NCBI GenBank assembly: GCA_903896595.1
Contig: CAITYL010000162.1
Coordinates: 1 to 44,884, forward strand
Length of the DNA stretch: 44,884 nucleotides
Source: an uncultured Lentisphaerota bacterium
GTDB lineage: Bacteria > Verrucomicrobiota > Lentisphaeria > Oligosphaerales > CAITYL01
Direction of reading: 5' to 3'
The translations under genes were made by a program, and so were the position numbers. Shown here one piece after another: positions 1 through 9,033 of the stretch. Each line of letters begins with the position of its first letter. Positions within the stretch are counted from its first letter, which is position 1. Below the pieces are notes generated by a model. The model ran no database searches and had not been told where the DNA came from. It saw nothing but the letters and a program-made list of their open reading frames with translations.

Positions 1-221
1 AGTATTCCGATATAATAAGGAGAATTTTTATCTTTATTATATGCATCCCACAAATCTTCAAGGAATTGGTCTATTTGTTCTTCCTCCCATACAAAAAGGC
101 GTTGGTATAGTGGAACAAGAAACTCGACATTCTGCATCCACTCCTCGGTTGAAAACATAACAGGCGTAAGCCCGTAGTTTTTCAATGCAAAGTCAGTCGC
201 ATCAGGATAGTTCATAGTCAT
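1..221 (-). CDS. DUF262 domain protein, N-terminal part (runs off the window)
   Basis: A reading frame starts at the ATG at 221-219 and stays open to the window edge, giving 73 residues. It carries VPLYQRLFVWEEEQIDQFLEDLW at about residues 37-59 followed by YYIGI, which is the N-terminal signature of DUF262 (IPxYQRxYxW, then an acidic helix and a Y/HFIG strand). DUF262 is a ParB/sulfiredoxin-like nucleotide-dependent domain known from GmrSD-type modification-dependent restriction enzymes and other defence proteins. A GGAG six bases before the ATG supports this start. It begins 33 bp after the stop of another DUF262 gene on the same strand and in the same frame, so the two form a tandem pair. 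The rest of the protein, including any HNH/DUF1524 nuclease part, is outside the window. Confidence 0.7.
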   Translation of the reverse strand, partial: MTMNYPDATDFALKNYGLTPVMFSTEEWMQNVEFLVPLYQRLFVWEEEQIDQFLEDLWDAYNKDKNSPYYIGI

Positions 222-254
222 CCATTTCTCCGCTAAATTGGTGGCAACAGCAGC

Positions 255-2021
255 TTATTTTTGCTTCAGATATGTGTTTCGTTGGGAACATTGCGCACTA
301 AGCACAAATGAGTGTTGCGGTTGTTGTTGTAGCTCATCATATAGGCTGGCTAGCGCCTCCCAGTACCGCTTTTGTGTATTACCAATATTCGTAACGTCAT
401 GACTGTATTGGCGTTCCGGAGACAAACACCAATCAAAGAACTGTCCGGGATCGAGAGCGGCATCCAACGAAAAAAGACAATCTTTTATTATGGACTTATG
501 AATTGCTCTATTACCCACTTGGGGTTCGTTACGCAACACTGACACAACATCCGCAATGCAGAATAATGCTTCACCAAGGTAACTTCGGCCAAACTTGCAG
601 TAGAAAATGAAAAGAATGGCGGTTATCGAATCCCGAAGAATGTTCTTGCTATGCCCACTTAGATGTCCGATTAAAGATAAATACGCATCCGAACTTTGAA
701 AGTCTTTTAGCAACATGCGATACTGTTCGGCGTAATGGAAGAATGGTGCTCCGCCATGAATGGTAGAATTGAACCGGATTGAAAGAGGCGGGAAAAATAG
801 TCCATCGATAGTTGACGCTTTTGCGGAAAAGTGCATAAATAAGCTGTGGCCATCTTGCGCGTTTATTACAGGATTACCGTTGCGCATCCAAGTTCGCAAA
901 CGATATAGTGTTTTATGCAAAATGTCGTCATATCCTTCAGAACCAGTTGCATCCCAGCGCTCCGCCATGCTCTTAGCAATTGACTCATCAGCAATAAAAC
1001 GGAGATGATGCGCTTTCAATAAATCATAATCTGATAATTTTTTCCCAGATGAATTAACGGCGTTGAAAAAAGTGTAAGCTAAATCTTCAGATGCTGTTTG
1101 TGGCAAGATAACGACGCAAAATCTGATTGAACTTAACAATGCCTCGATGCATTCTTTATTTGAATCACCTTTTTGTTGAAGTCCAGACCTTTCCAGCCAT
1201 TCATTAATAGTCGCTTTAGCCCAGCAGAGGTGTTTTCTTGCGGATATAGCATCATTAGACGTTCCAGAAAGAGACGCTTGAAGTAATGGCCACGTCGTAT
1301 TTTCTTTATATAGGCAAAATGCTAACATTGTGAGCGTAATTAAACGTTGTTGCCCATCTACAATAAACAGTGTATTGCTTTCTTGTTTCAAGATTATTGT
1401 TCCAAGGTGAATTTCCGCCCCTGAACGGCCACGGGTCCCCCCGTTGCAAATAAGTTCCCTGAGAGTTTCCAAAATATCTGTAACATTCCTCTTCTTCCAA
1501 CAAAAGCATCTCTGATAGTCAGGGATGGCTAATGGCAGACGAAAGAGTTCTCCTAGAGATAGCTGCTGACATGTCACGCATTCCCCCCCCATCGTCTTCT
1601 CGACAAGCGTATTGTCAGTATTCTTGAGTTCTTCAAGTTTCTTCTCTGCCCATGACGACTCGACCTCTTTTACAACAGAAAACTGTCCAGCCCCAGGCAC
1701 GGTAGCTGCTTGAATGCCATAGTGGTACACACCGTTGGTTGGCACTAGCGGATCCTTCTGCCACCATTGCTCAACCAAAACAACACGGTTCCATCCATTA
1801 TTGGAATCCGGTGGATCAATGCGGACTGGGCCTTGTGCAATCCCCCATGCGACAAGCTGATTCTGTATCTTCAGCAACAGTGTGTCACCTTTTTTAATCT
1901 CGCTTAGTGGTGACGGCCAACGGGCAGTATGGTGCAATTTATAGTTTTGTTGAGATAGGCATTCTTTTAGTATGTCAACATTCTCATCGAAATTTCCTAT
2001 TGTACAAACAAAATATTTCAT
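255..2021 (-). CDS. DUF262 protein with N-terminal EVE/PUA-like domain
   Basis: 588 residues. Residues about 155-380 form a DUF262 domain: IPDYQRCFCWKKRNV near 167-181, HLGTIIL near 206, and the hallmark VDGQQRLITLTML near 221-233. DUF262 proteins such as GmrS bind nucleotides and restrict modified phage DNA; other members are poorly understood. The first 110 residues (MKYFVCTIGNFDE at the start, then WGIAQGPVRIDPP and VVLVEQWW) look like an EVE/PUA-fold domain, a type often used to sense modified bases; this is a weaker, shape-based call. The C-terminal 200 residues are not recognised and I see no clear HNH motif. The gene and its flanks are strikingly AT-rich next to the GC-rich remainder of the window, suggesting horizontal acquisition. 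It is probably co-transcribed with the second DUF262 gene downstream. Confidence 0.75.
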   Translation of the reverse strand: MKYFVCTIGNFDENVDILKECLSQQNYKLHHTARWPSPLSEIKKGDTLLLKIQNQLVAWGIAQGPVRIDPPDSNNGWNRVVLVEQWWQKDPLVPTNGVYHYGIQAATVPGAGQFSVVKEVESSWAEKKLEELKNTDNTLVEKTMGGECVTCQQLSLGELFRLPLAIPDYQRCFCWKKRNVTDILETLRELICNGGTRGRSGAEIHLGTIILKQESNTLFIVDGQQRLITLTMLAFCLYKENTTWPLLQASLSGTSNDAISARKHLCWAKATINEWLERSGLQQKGDSNKECIEALLSSIRFCVVILPQTASEDLAYTFFNAVNSSGKKLSDYDLLKAHHLRFIADESIAKSMAERWDATGSEGYDDILHKTLYRLRTWMRNGNPVINAQDGHSLFMHFSAKASTIDGLFFPPLSIRFNSTIHGGAPFFHYAEQYRMLLKDFQSSDAYLSLIGHLSGHSKNILRDSITAILFIFYCKFGRSYLGEALFCIADVVSVLRNEPQVGNRAIHKSIIKDCLFSLDAALDPGQFFDWCLSPERQYSHDVTNIGNTQKRYWEALASLYDELQQQPQHSFVLSAQCSQRNTYLKQK

Positions 2022-2073
2022 ATAATAAACCTTGTATCTTGGTTATTACTTCAGCTTGATGGCAACCACCGGC

Positions 2074-2082
2074 ATTATATCA
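2074..2082 (-). promoter_or_regulatory. Extended -10 promoter for the DUF262 pair
   Basis: On the minus strand the sequence reads TGATATAAT, a perfect extended -10 (TGnTATAAT), about 53 bp upstream of the ATG at 2021. The -35 region (TGCGTC about 16 bp upstream) is weak, which is usual for extended -10 promoters. Confidence 0.5.
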
Positions 2083-2099
2083 CAGCGCATTCCAAGACG

Positions 2100-2533
2100 C
2101 AGGTTGCGGATTACGCGATTTAGGGGCTGCAACATGCAGGCGTCTCAGCGTCTTATAGTGGGAACGTATGTTATAACTAAATTTTTTGATTTTATGATGG
2201 GGTAAACATATGCGGTTATTATAACTTACATGCAAAAAGGAGACATTTTTCTGCGTCTAAGCTCATGGAGATTTTGTTTTGGCCGGAACGGTTAGCTGAA
2301 TACAACTTCTGGGCGTATGCGACCCCGCGGCCAAACCGCTTGATTTATGCGTGGTTTGAATGCCGGGCATGCGAAGACTCCAACGCGAGAGCGGGAATGG
2401 ACGGAGCACGGTACCGGGGGGCCGTTGGGACCGCCATCGGCTGCAGCATCGAGCATGCCAAACTCACAGCTTGCGGATTCCGCACGTTCCCCCGCAATGC
2501 GGGAACTGTAGCGTGTCGGCACCTTACCGTCAA
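2100..2533. other. Intergenic region with AT-rich part and a hairpin
   Basis: No gene is supported here. Positions 2160-2250 are AT-rich, with imperfect inverted motifs around GTTATAAC and an AAGGAG at about 2237 that has no start codon at a suitable distance. From 2290 the sequence returns to high GC. It contains a GCGGATTCCGCA motif (2473-2484), the core palindrome of the dispersed repeat described at 9031, followed by a hairpin GTTCC..GGAAC (2486-2506) that could end transcription of the topoisomerase gene but lacks a U-run. Confidence 0.4.
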
Positions 2534-5068
2534 TCATTCAAGGGAAAAGGGCGTGTCCTCGTCGATGTGCCGGCCGGGGGTGCCGTCGGCGTCGGGGTTG
2601 GTCTTGGCTTTGGCCGGGCGCGGTTTGGTGGTGGGCGTCTTTTTCACGGCAGGGCGGGCCGTTTTCTTAGCGGGGATAGCCGGTGGATCGTCCACGATTT
2701 CGGGCATGGGCAGGAGTGCCAGGGGCGGTGTCGGCGCTGCTGTGTTTCGGGACCGTGGCGCGGGGGGCGCGGCCACAATGGAGTTTGCCGCTGGTTTGGC
2801 TTTCTTGGCCTTGCCTGGGGCCTTGGGTGGCTCGTTCCGTTCTTCCATGGGTGCAGGCGCCACAGTGGGCGCCGGCGCCGGTTCTGGGGCAGGCGTGGCG
2901 CTGCCATCCTCCGTGGCCGTGGCGGAGCCGCGTTTGGCCTGGATGATACGGGCAATTTCCTGAGCGGTAATTTTGAACCCGCGGGCGCCGGTGGCGCGGA
3001 TTTCCACGGTGTCGAAGTCCACTTCGACATGGTTTACGTGCTGGTGCTTTTTCGGCGTAAATTCACAATTGACCACCACGCCGTAGTTGGTGTAGAGCGC
3101 CTCGATCATGCAGTTGTCCGGCAGCGTGCGGTATTCTTTGTCCAAGATGTAACTGTCAATGCGGAACCGTTTGGCGTAATAGGCTCCGGTCTTGCGGTCG
3201 CGGTACAGCATGGAATACAGCTGCCCGCGGTCCGCCAGCAACACCTGTTTCACCGGGCCGACGTAGAGCTTTTCGGCCACCGGCACCACCTTGAACGAAC
3301 CGTCACTGCGCAGCAGCACGAGACGGTCGAACTCACTGCACACCACCGGATCTTGATCCTTGTTGGAATTCTTGACCCCGTACCCGGCGAACTGGCCGGA
3401 TTTGTCGTGGCCGACCTTGAGGTTGCGCAGGGCGACTTCGCGGATATTGACCTCGGCCAAATCGCCGATCTGGGTGTGACGCGGATAAAGAGGACCGTAT
3501 TTTTTGATCAGGGTTTGAATAAACTTGATGGCGAATCGGGTAAGGTGACGCAGGTGGTCCAGGGCCTCACCGATGAGGACGAGGATACCGTCGATCTCCT
3601 GTTGGTTGCGATTGATGTCGAAGAGGGAGATGCGACGGATCTGGAGTTCCAGAAGCCTGGCGATGTCCGCATCGCTAATGGCACGGGTCCGGGGCGGCGG
3701 AATGTCAATAGTCTTACCGTGGTATTCGAGGATCTCAAACCGTTCCGCATGCGCCGCGAAATACTCGGCCAGCAACGTTTCCATGCCGGTGCGGACTTCG
3801 CGCTGGATGCCCTCGAAGGTCTCGCTCTTCTCCATGCGCTTATAGATACGGTGCGCAATGAAAAGCTGGGCCAAGCTTTTCTCGAAAAAGGAGTCGGTGA
3901 GCCGGCCCAATTCGAGTTCAAGTTCGCGCCGCAGATCCTCGACCAACTTGTCCGTGTTGTAGCGCAAAATGTCGGAAACGGTCATTTTGACCGGACGGTT
4001 GTCTTTGATGACGGTGAGATTGGAAGTGAGGTTAATCTCGCATTCGGTGTAGCCGTAGAGGCGCGTGATCGTCTCCTCGGCGTGGACACCGCGCGGCAGG
4101 CTGATCTCGATCTCAACTTTTTCCGCCGTGTAGTCGTTGATTGAGGCGATCTTGAGTTTGCCGCGGTTAACCGCATTCTCAATGGAGGCGATCAGTGATT
4201 CGGTGGTGGTGCTAAACGGCACCTCGCGGATGACCAAGGTCTTGTCATCGCCCACCTCGATACGGGCGCGAAGGCGGATTCGGCCCTGGCCGTCGGCATA
4301 CTCGGCGGCGTCCATGATGCCGCCGGTTTTAAAATCGGGAAGCACCTGGAACGGCTCGCCGCGCAGGATGGCAATCTGGGCCTGCAAGAGTTCGGTGAAG
4401 TTATGGGGGAAAATCTTGGTGGCCATGCCCACCGCCACGCCACTGGCGCCCATCAGCAGCAACGCCGGCACCTTGGCCGGCAGGGTGACCGGTTCCTGGT
4501 TGCGGCCGTCGTATGAATCCACGAACTCGGTGATTCGGGGATTGAACAACACCTCACGCGCCAGCGGGGTCAGGCGGCACTCGATGTAACGGGGGGCGGC
4601 GGCGGGGTCGCCGGTATGGATATTGCCGAAATTTCCCTGTTTGTCGATGAAAAATTCCTTGTTGGCCAGTACTACCAGGGCGTCGCCGATCGAGCCGTCG
4701 CCATGGGGATGGTAGCACATGGTGCTGCCGATGACATTGGCCACCTTGTGAAAACGGCCGTCATCAAGCTTGGACAAGGTGTGCAGGATGCGGCGCTGCA
4801 CCGGTTTCATCCCGTCGTTGATGTCGGGGATGGCGCGTTCCTTGATAGAATAGGAGGCGAACTCAATGAAGTTGCGCGCCATCAAGTCACGCAGTCCGTC
4901 CTCCCCTTCCATCCAGGCGGTGGAAGCCAGTGGCGCGCCCTCATCGCCTGGTGAGGCCGTATCGTCATCGGAGGTGTCAAGCGCCGCCGTGTCAGTGTCA
5001 GCTTCCAGCCCATTGGCTGCGGACTCCGCAAGCCCGGAGTTTTCGGGACGGTCGTCATCGTCGGTCAT
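2534..5068 (-). CDS. parC: Type IIA topoisomerase subunit A (ParC/GyrA-like)
   Basis: 844 residues. Subunit A of gyrase/topoisomerase IV cuts and rejoins both DNA strands in the cytoplasm together with an ATPase subunit B, which is not in this window. The breakage-reunion domain runs from about residue 60 to 520: IKERAIPDINDGMKPVQRRIL, YHPHGDGSIGDA (119-130, the quinolone pocket) and APRYIECRLTP with the catalytic tyrosine Y161 preceded by R160. The C-terminal region to about 720 has only weak beta-pinwheel-like strands and lacks a GyrA-box, which favours a topo IV-type decatenase over gyrase. The protein starts with a 50-residue acidic extension and ends with a 120-residue Pro/Ala/Lys-rich tail, both outside the usual fold. 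The residue equivalent to GyrA Ser83 is glycine. ParC versus GyrA cannot be settled from sequence alone. Confidence 0.88.
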   Translation of the reverse strand: MTDDDDRPENSGLAESAANGLEADTDTAALDTSDDDTASPGDEGAPLASTAWMEGEDGLRDLMARNFIEFASYSIKERAIPDINDGMKPVQRRILHTLSKLDDGRFHKVANVIGSTMCYHPHGDGSIGDALVVLANKEFFIDKQGNFGNIHTGDPAAAPRYIECRLTPLAREVLFNPRITEFVDSYDGRNQEPVTLPAKVPALLLMGASGVAVGMATKIFPHNFTELLQAQIAILRGEPFQVLPDFKTGGIMDAAEYADGQGRIRLRARIEVGDDKTLVIREVPFSTTTESLIASIENAVNRGKLKIASINDYTAEKVEIEISLPRGVHAEETITRLYGYTECEINLTSNLTVIKDNRPVKMTVSDILRYNTDKLVEDLRRELELELGRLTDSFFEKSLAQLFIAHRIYKRMEKSETFEGIQREVRTGMETLLAEYFAAHAERFEILEYHGKTIDIPPPRTRAISDADIARLLELQIRRISLFDINRNQQEIDGILVLIGEALDHLRHLTRFAIKFIQTLIKKYGPLYPRHTQIGDLAEVNIREVALRNLKVGHDKSGQFAGYGVKNSNKDQDPVVCSEFDRLVLLRSDGSFKVVPVAEKLYVGPVKQVLLADRGQLYSMLYRDRKTGAYYAKRFRIDSYILDKEYRTLPDNCMIEALYTNYGVVVNCEFTPKKHQHVNHVEVDFDTVEIRATGARGFKITAQEIARIIQAKRGSATATEDGSATPAPEPAPAPTVAPAPMEERNEPPKAPGKAKKAKPAANSIVAAPPAPRSRNTAAPTPPLALLPMPEIVDDPPAIPAKKTARPAVKKTPTTKPRPAKAKTNPDADGTPGRHIDEDTPFSLE

Positions 5069-5247
5069 GATACGGAAAAGGCTCCGGTCGCTGTGGGTGG
5101 AGCCGCCCCGGCAAACGTTGCTTGCCAGGCCAGGGGTTCCCCCATCAGAACACTGCCACTGCCAAGCAACGACCGTGCCAACCCGGAAAACAGCCCGAAC
5201 ATGGGCACGGTCAGCAGAACGCTGAGTCCCTCACCTCTGGAGACCAT
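5065..5247 (-). CDS. Possible 60-residue hydrophobic small protein
   Basis: A short frame of 60 residues bridges the unknown protein gene upstream (17-nt overlap with its stop) and the topoisomerase gene downstream (ATGA overlap of start and stop). It has a hydrophobic stretch (LLTVPMFGLFSGLARSLLG) that could be a membrane segment. The back-to-back overlaps are what a translationally coupled small gene would show, but I recognise no family and GC-rich DNA yields such frames by chance. Confidence 0.2.
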   Translation of the reverse strand: MVSRGEGLSVLLTVPMFGLFSGLARSLLGSGSVLMGEPLAWQATFAGAAPPTATGAFSVS

Positions 5248-5980
5248 TGTCCGATTGATTTTCTCCCCAATTCTGGTGCATTACCTGCACCTGGTTCCAA
5301 AAGTCGTTACAGCGGATAATGTCGGAGAGGGAATAGGCGGAGTCAACAAACAGGCAATGGGCGGCATAGCAAAAATTGACATGCCGAAGTTCGGGAACGT
5401 CCAGGCAATCCTCTCCCCAGCTCTCCCCGGCCAGCATCATGGTATCGACAATCCCAAGCGCTTCATCGCTGGCGCGCCAATCGGCCACTGGCCGGTAGGA
5501 GAAATGGAAGCTGCGCAGATTGCGGTCCCCAAGCGGGCAATCGTCCAGGATCTCGGCCATGGCCTCATAATCGGACTCACCCCGGTTTTCATCAAACTCC
5601 AGCCGCAACACCGAGTCGGCGCCGCTGTAGGCAACGCTGACCGTGGCCTCGATTTCAAAGTCATCCAGGAACTCATCGCCGGCGCTTTTGAGTTGGAACA
5701 TCTGCCGGTAAAGTTGGCCGGCACGCAGCAAGACCTTGGCGGAACCATCCGTCAAAATCCGATTCACCCGCTCAATCTGCCGGACCTGCTCGGGGGTGTA
5801 CTGGAAGGTTTGCCGGATCCGCTGGCGCCGTTCAAATAATGCTAGTTTAAGCGGGTCATTTTTGGACACCCCCCTTTTCCTGGCATCGCGGTGAAGTTCC
5901 TTGATCCTCGCTTCCAGGTCACGAAGGGACAGGCCGTCTAGGGCTGGCCGTAATTTTTGATAGTCAAAATTTGACTTCAT
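5231..5980 (-). CDS. Hypothetical protein, 249 residues
   Basis: I do not recognise a function. I chose the ATG at 5980 (MKSNFDYQKLRPALD) because the frame upstream of it runs through a copy of the dispersed repeat at 6141-6236, so a longer N-terminus would be repeat-derived. The N-terminal half is helical and charged (residues 20-70, many K/R/E), with no signal peptide or membrane segment. The C-terminal third contains LRSFHFSYRPVADWR, LDVPELRHVNFCYAAHCLF and SLSDIIRCNDFWNQVQV, alternating strands and amphipathic helices that suggest a compact cytoplasmic domain. It is on the same strand as, and close upstream of, the topoisomerase gene, and could share its transcript. No clear ribosome binding site is visible. 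Confidence 0.5.
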   Translation of the reverse strand: MKSNFDYQKLRPALDGLSLRDLEARIKELHRDARKRGVSKNDPLKLALFERRQRIRQTFQYTPEQVRQIERVNRILTDGSAKVLLRAGQLYRQMFQLKSAGDEFLDDFEIEATVSVAYSGADSVLRLEFDENRGESDYEAMAEILDDCPLGDRNLRSFHFSYRPVADWRASDEALGIVDTMMLAGESWGEDCLDVPELRHVNFCYAAHCLFVDSAYSLSDIIRCNDFWNQVQVMHQNWGENQSDNGLQR

Positions 5981-6140
5981 GTTTGAATTCTTTTGCGGGA
6001 GTGGTTTCTTTTGACCGGTCACTTTCGCGCCCAGGGGCGGCGCTTCGTTCCCGGCTCTGATGGTTTGTCCTGGTTGGAACCGGCAACAGGCATCCACTAT
6101 GTCCATGTAGCTGTAGCACCGAGCGTGCCAAGATCGCAAG

Positions 6141-6236
6141 TTTGCGGATTCCGCAAACAGGCACAAACAGGCTTGACGGAGGGTTTGGGAACCGCCTTTC
6201 CTCAAAAGGGGGTTCCCAACATCGTCTGATAAAATT
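6141..6236 (-). repeat. Family-1 palindromic element, single-arm copy
   Basis: Half of the element described at 37467-37691. It runs from a self-palindrome TTTGCGGATTCCGCAAA (6141-6157) through the conserved GTTTGGGAACC...GGTTCCCAAC hairpin to the terminal CATCGTCTGATAAAAT, the inverse of the family terminus. The second arm and central loop are missing, as if the core had collapsed onto itself. Confidence 0.75.
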
Positions 6237-6336
6237 GTCATGCCCTCCCCGCTCGCGGCAAACCTTGGGGTTGCACGGCGGCGGGGCGGGGCTATCGTTT
6301 CGCTTTTCGTCATTTTACCAGGCTTGCCATAACGTT

Positions 6337-9033
6337 ATGGGATTTGAACTTGCCATCAGCCCGGAAGGGCGTCTGCATGCGGTCGAAGCGGCCGGCGGCG
6401 GCGCCGATGCCGCCGCCGTCAGAGCCGCCTTTGCGGAGTCCGCCGCCACGGGGCTGCTGGCCCTGGCCGCCCTGGAGTCCGGGGCCGGGCTGCCACCGGG
6501 CTGTGCGTATTGGCGGGAGTTTACCCACGAGTTTTTGACGCGTCTCTGTCATGCGCCCGAGATCGATCAGGCGGGCGCCGCGGCGGCGGCGACGCTGCCC
6601 GCTCCCGACGCCGCCTGGCTGGCGTTTCGGTGCCTGGAAGTTCCGCCCATGCCGGGCGCGGAGTATGTGTCGCCGGACATGCTGAGTGCGCGGTGGGCGG
6701 AACTGGCCGCGCTCGCCGCCGCGGAAATCGCCAAGGAGGCGGGCGGCGCGCGCGACTGGTTGCGCAAGGTCGATCCGTCCTGGCGTTTTGTCGGCAAGGT
6801 TTCCTTTCACCTTGCCGAAAATAAGCGCGATCCCGAGCATCCATTCGCCTTTCTCGCGACGTATGTGAATCGGGTGGGGGATGGCGGGCGGCTCAAGCAT
6901 TTGCCGCTGTCGGCGGCCCTGAAGGAATACGCCGCCGACAAGGGCGCGCTGCTGTCGTTGCTGATGCCTGTCCAGCGGGCGGCGGAGGCCAGTCCATTCA
7001 TCAAAACCATGCTTGAAAGCAAGGAGCTGTTCCAGCCCCTCGCCTGGACACCCGCCCAGGCCTACCGGTTCCTCACAGACGCGCCGCGGTTCGAGGGCGC
7101 CGGCGTGGTGGTGCGCCTGCCGAACTGGTGGCGGAGCGCCGCGCCGCCGCGGCCCAAGGTCGCCGTGTCGCTCGACTTGAAGAAGGGTGTGAAGGCCGGG
7201 GTGGATGCCCTGCTGGAGTTCGCGGTCAGCGTCACTCTGGACGGCCAGGAACTGACCCCGGCCGAGATTGACGCGATCCGGACGGCGACCAAGGGGCTGG
7301 TCCTGTTGCGCGGACAGTGGGTCGAGGCCGATCCGGAAAAATTGCAGCAGCTCTTGCAGGGCTGGGACGAGGCCAGGCGCAATGCCCAGGACGGCGTTTC
7401 CTTTCTGGACGGACTGCGCATGCTCTCCGGGGTTGGCCGGGGCTTGCTTCAAGAGGGCATGGCGGACGCCAGTGCCGTGCCGGCCTGGAGCCGGGTCGAG
7501 GCGACCGGACGCTTGCGCGACCTGCTGGCCGAGATCGGCGAGCCCGCGAAGCTGGCCGGCCCGGCCCTGCCGCCGGCACTCGAACAGACCTTGCGCCCTT
7601 ATCAGCGGGACGGCGTGAAATGGTTGTGGCTGATGTCGGAACTGGGGCTGGGCGCCTGTCTCGCCGATGACATGGGCTTGGGCAAGACGATCCAGGTGCT
7701 GGCGATGCTCACGGCCCTGAAAGCGAAGCAGGCCGGGTGCTCGATCCTGGTCGTGCCGACCTCGCTGATGGCGAACTGGCGCCAGGAAGCCGCCAAGTTC
7801 GCGCCGGCGTTGCGGCTGCTCATCGCCCATCCCTCGGCGCTGGCGCAGGAGCGCTTGGACGCCCTGGAGGCCGCCCCGGAGCCGGTGCTCAAGGACTACG
7901 ACGTGGTGGTCACCAGCTACGGCATGCTGACCCGCCAGCCCTGGCTGGCCAAGCTGGACTGGCTCTGCGTGATTATCGACGAGGCGCAGGCCATCAAGAC
8001 GCCAGGCACCAAACAAAGCAAGGCGGTCAAGGCGCTCAAGGCCAAGCGGCGCTTCGCACTGACCGGCACCCCGGTCGAAAACCGGCTCGACGACCTGTGG
8101 TCCATTTTCAATTTTCTGTGCCCGCAACTGCTCGGCACGATGGCGGACTTCAAGCGCTTCACCAAGAGCATGGTCAATGATGAGGGCGCGGTCAACTACG
8201 CGCCGTTGCGCTCGCTCACCAAGCCCTACATCCTGCGGCGCCTCAAGAGCGACCAGCGCGTGATCACCGACCTCCCGGAAAAGACCGAAATGAAGGTGAA
8301 TTGCCCGCTCTCCAAAACGCAGGCCGTGCTCTATCAGGACTCCGTGGACGACCTGCGCCGCCGCCTCAAGGAAGCGGAGGGAATTCAGCGGCGCGGCATT
8401 GTCCTGTCCTTCCTCATGCGCTTCAAGCAGATCTGCAATCATCCGTCGCAATGGACCGCTGACGGCGTTTACGAGCCCGCGAAGAGCGGCAAGTTCCAGC
8501 GGCTGGCGGAGATCGCCGAGGAAATCGCCTCACGCCAGGATAAAGCACTGGTGTTTACTCAGTTCCGGGAAATGACGGCGCCCCTCGACGCGCTGCTGGC
8601 CACGGTGTTCGGCGCTCCCGGCCTCGTCCTGCATGGCGAAACGCCCGTCAGGCGGCGTCAGGAGTTGGTTGAGCAGTTCAACCACCCGGACGGTCCCCCG
8701 TACTTCGTGCTGTCGCTCAAGGCCGGCGGCACGGGGCTGAACCTGACCGCCGCCTCGCATGTGATTCACTTCGACCGTTGGTGGAATCCCGCCGTCGAGA
8801 ACCAGGCCACCGACCGCGCCTACCGCATCGGCCAGCGTCGCAACGTGCTGGTTCACAAGTTCGTCTGCGCCGGCACCCTGGAGGAGCGCATCGACGCCAT
8901 CATCGAGCAGAAGAAGGGCATGGCCGATTCGCTGTTGACCGAAGGCGGCGAACGGCTGCTGACGGAAATGTCCAACGAGGAACTCCTGAACTTTGTCGCG
9001 CTTGATGTCAATTCCGCCATCCCCAACGGATAA
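6337..9033 (+). CDS. SNF2-family DEAD/H helicase-like ATPase
   Basis: 898 residues from the ATG at 6337; the frame is open further upstream but crosses a dispersed repeat, so that start is rejected. SNF2 proteins use ATP to translocate on double-stranded DNA and remodel protein-DNA or RNA polymerase complexes. The N-terminal 400 residues are a poorly conserved bacterial-specific region. The motor follows: Walker A DDMGLGKTIQ (about 443-452), IIDEAQAIK (about 546-554, DEAQ box), TGTPVENRLDDLWSIFNFL (motif III and beyond), then lobe 2 with VFTQFREM, LSLKAGGTGLNLTAA and RWWNPAVENQATDRAYRIGQ (about 814-833, motifs V-VI). All motor motifs are intact. It is followed by a SWIM zinc-finger gene; bacterial SNF2/SWIM pairs of this type are common and their role is unclear (HepA/RapA-like functions are a possibility). 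Confidence 0.9.
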   Translation: MGFELAISPEGRLHAVEAAGGGADAAAVRAAFAESAATGLLALAALESGAGLPPGCAYWREFTHEFLTRLCHAPEIDQAGAAAAATLPAPDAAWLAFRCLEVPPMPGAEYVSPDMLSARWAELAALAAAEIAKEAGGARDWLRKVDPSWRFVGKVSFHLAENKRDPEHPFAFLATYVNRVGDGGRLKHLPLSAALKEYAADKGALLSLLMPVQRAAEASPFIKTMLESKELFQPLAWTPAQAYRFLTDAPRFEGAGVVVRLPNWWRSAAPPRPKVAVSLDLKKGVKAGVDALLEFAVSVTLDGQELTPAEIDAIRTATKGLVLLRGQWVEADPEKLQQLLQGWDEARRNAQDGVSFLDGLRMLSGVGRGLLQEGMADASAVPAWSRVEATGRLRDLLAEIGEPAKLAGPALPPALEQTLRPYQRDGVKWLWLMSELGLGACLADDMGLGKTIQVLAMLTALKAKQAGCSILVVPTSLMANWRQEAAKFAPALRLLIAHPSALAQERLDALEAAPEPVLKDYDVVVTSYGMLTRQPWLAKLDWLCVIIDEAQAIKTPGTKQSKAVKALKAKRRFALTGTPVENRLDDLWSIFNFLCPQLLGTMADFKRFTKSMVNDEGAVNYAPLRSLTKPYILRRLKSDQRVITDLPEKTEMKVNCPLSKTQAVLYQDSVDDLRRRLKEAEGIQRRGIVLSFLMRFKQICNHPSQWTADGVYEPAKSGKFQRLAEIAEEIASRQDKALVFTQFREMTAPLDALLATVFGAPGLVLHGETPVRRRQELVEQFNHPDGPPYFVLSLKAGGTGLNLTAASHVIHFDRWWNPAVENQATDRAYRIGQRRNVLVHKFVCAGTLEERIDAIIEQKKGMADSLLTEGGERLLTEMSNEELLNFVALDVNSAIPNG

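Noticed and set aside
2292-2537. 81-residue frame overlapping the topoisomerase stop
   Set aside because: ATGA overlap is tempting, but the sequence has no hydrophobic or domain signal and lies over a hairpin-containing repeat-like region.
2360-4144. 594-residue plus-strand frame antisense to the topoisomerase gene
   Set aside because: It is a mirror frame of a well-supported gene, common in GC-rich DNA; no family motif.
6310-8451. 713-residue minus-strand frame
   Set aside because: Antisense to the SNF2 gene; Gln/Arg/Gly-rich and lacks domains.
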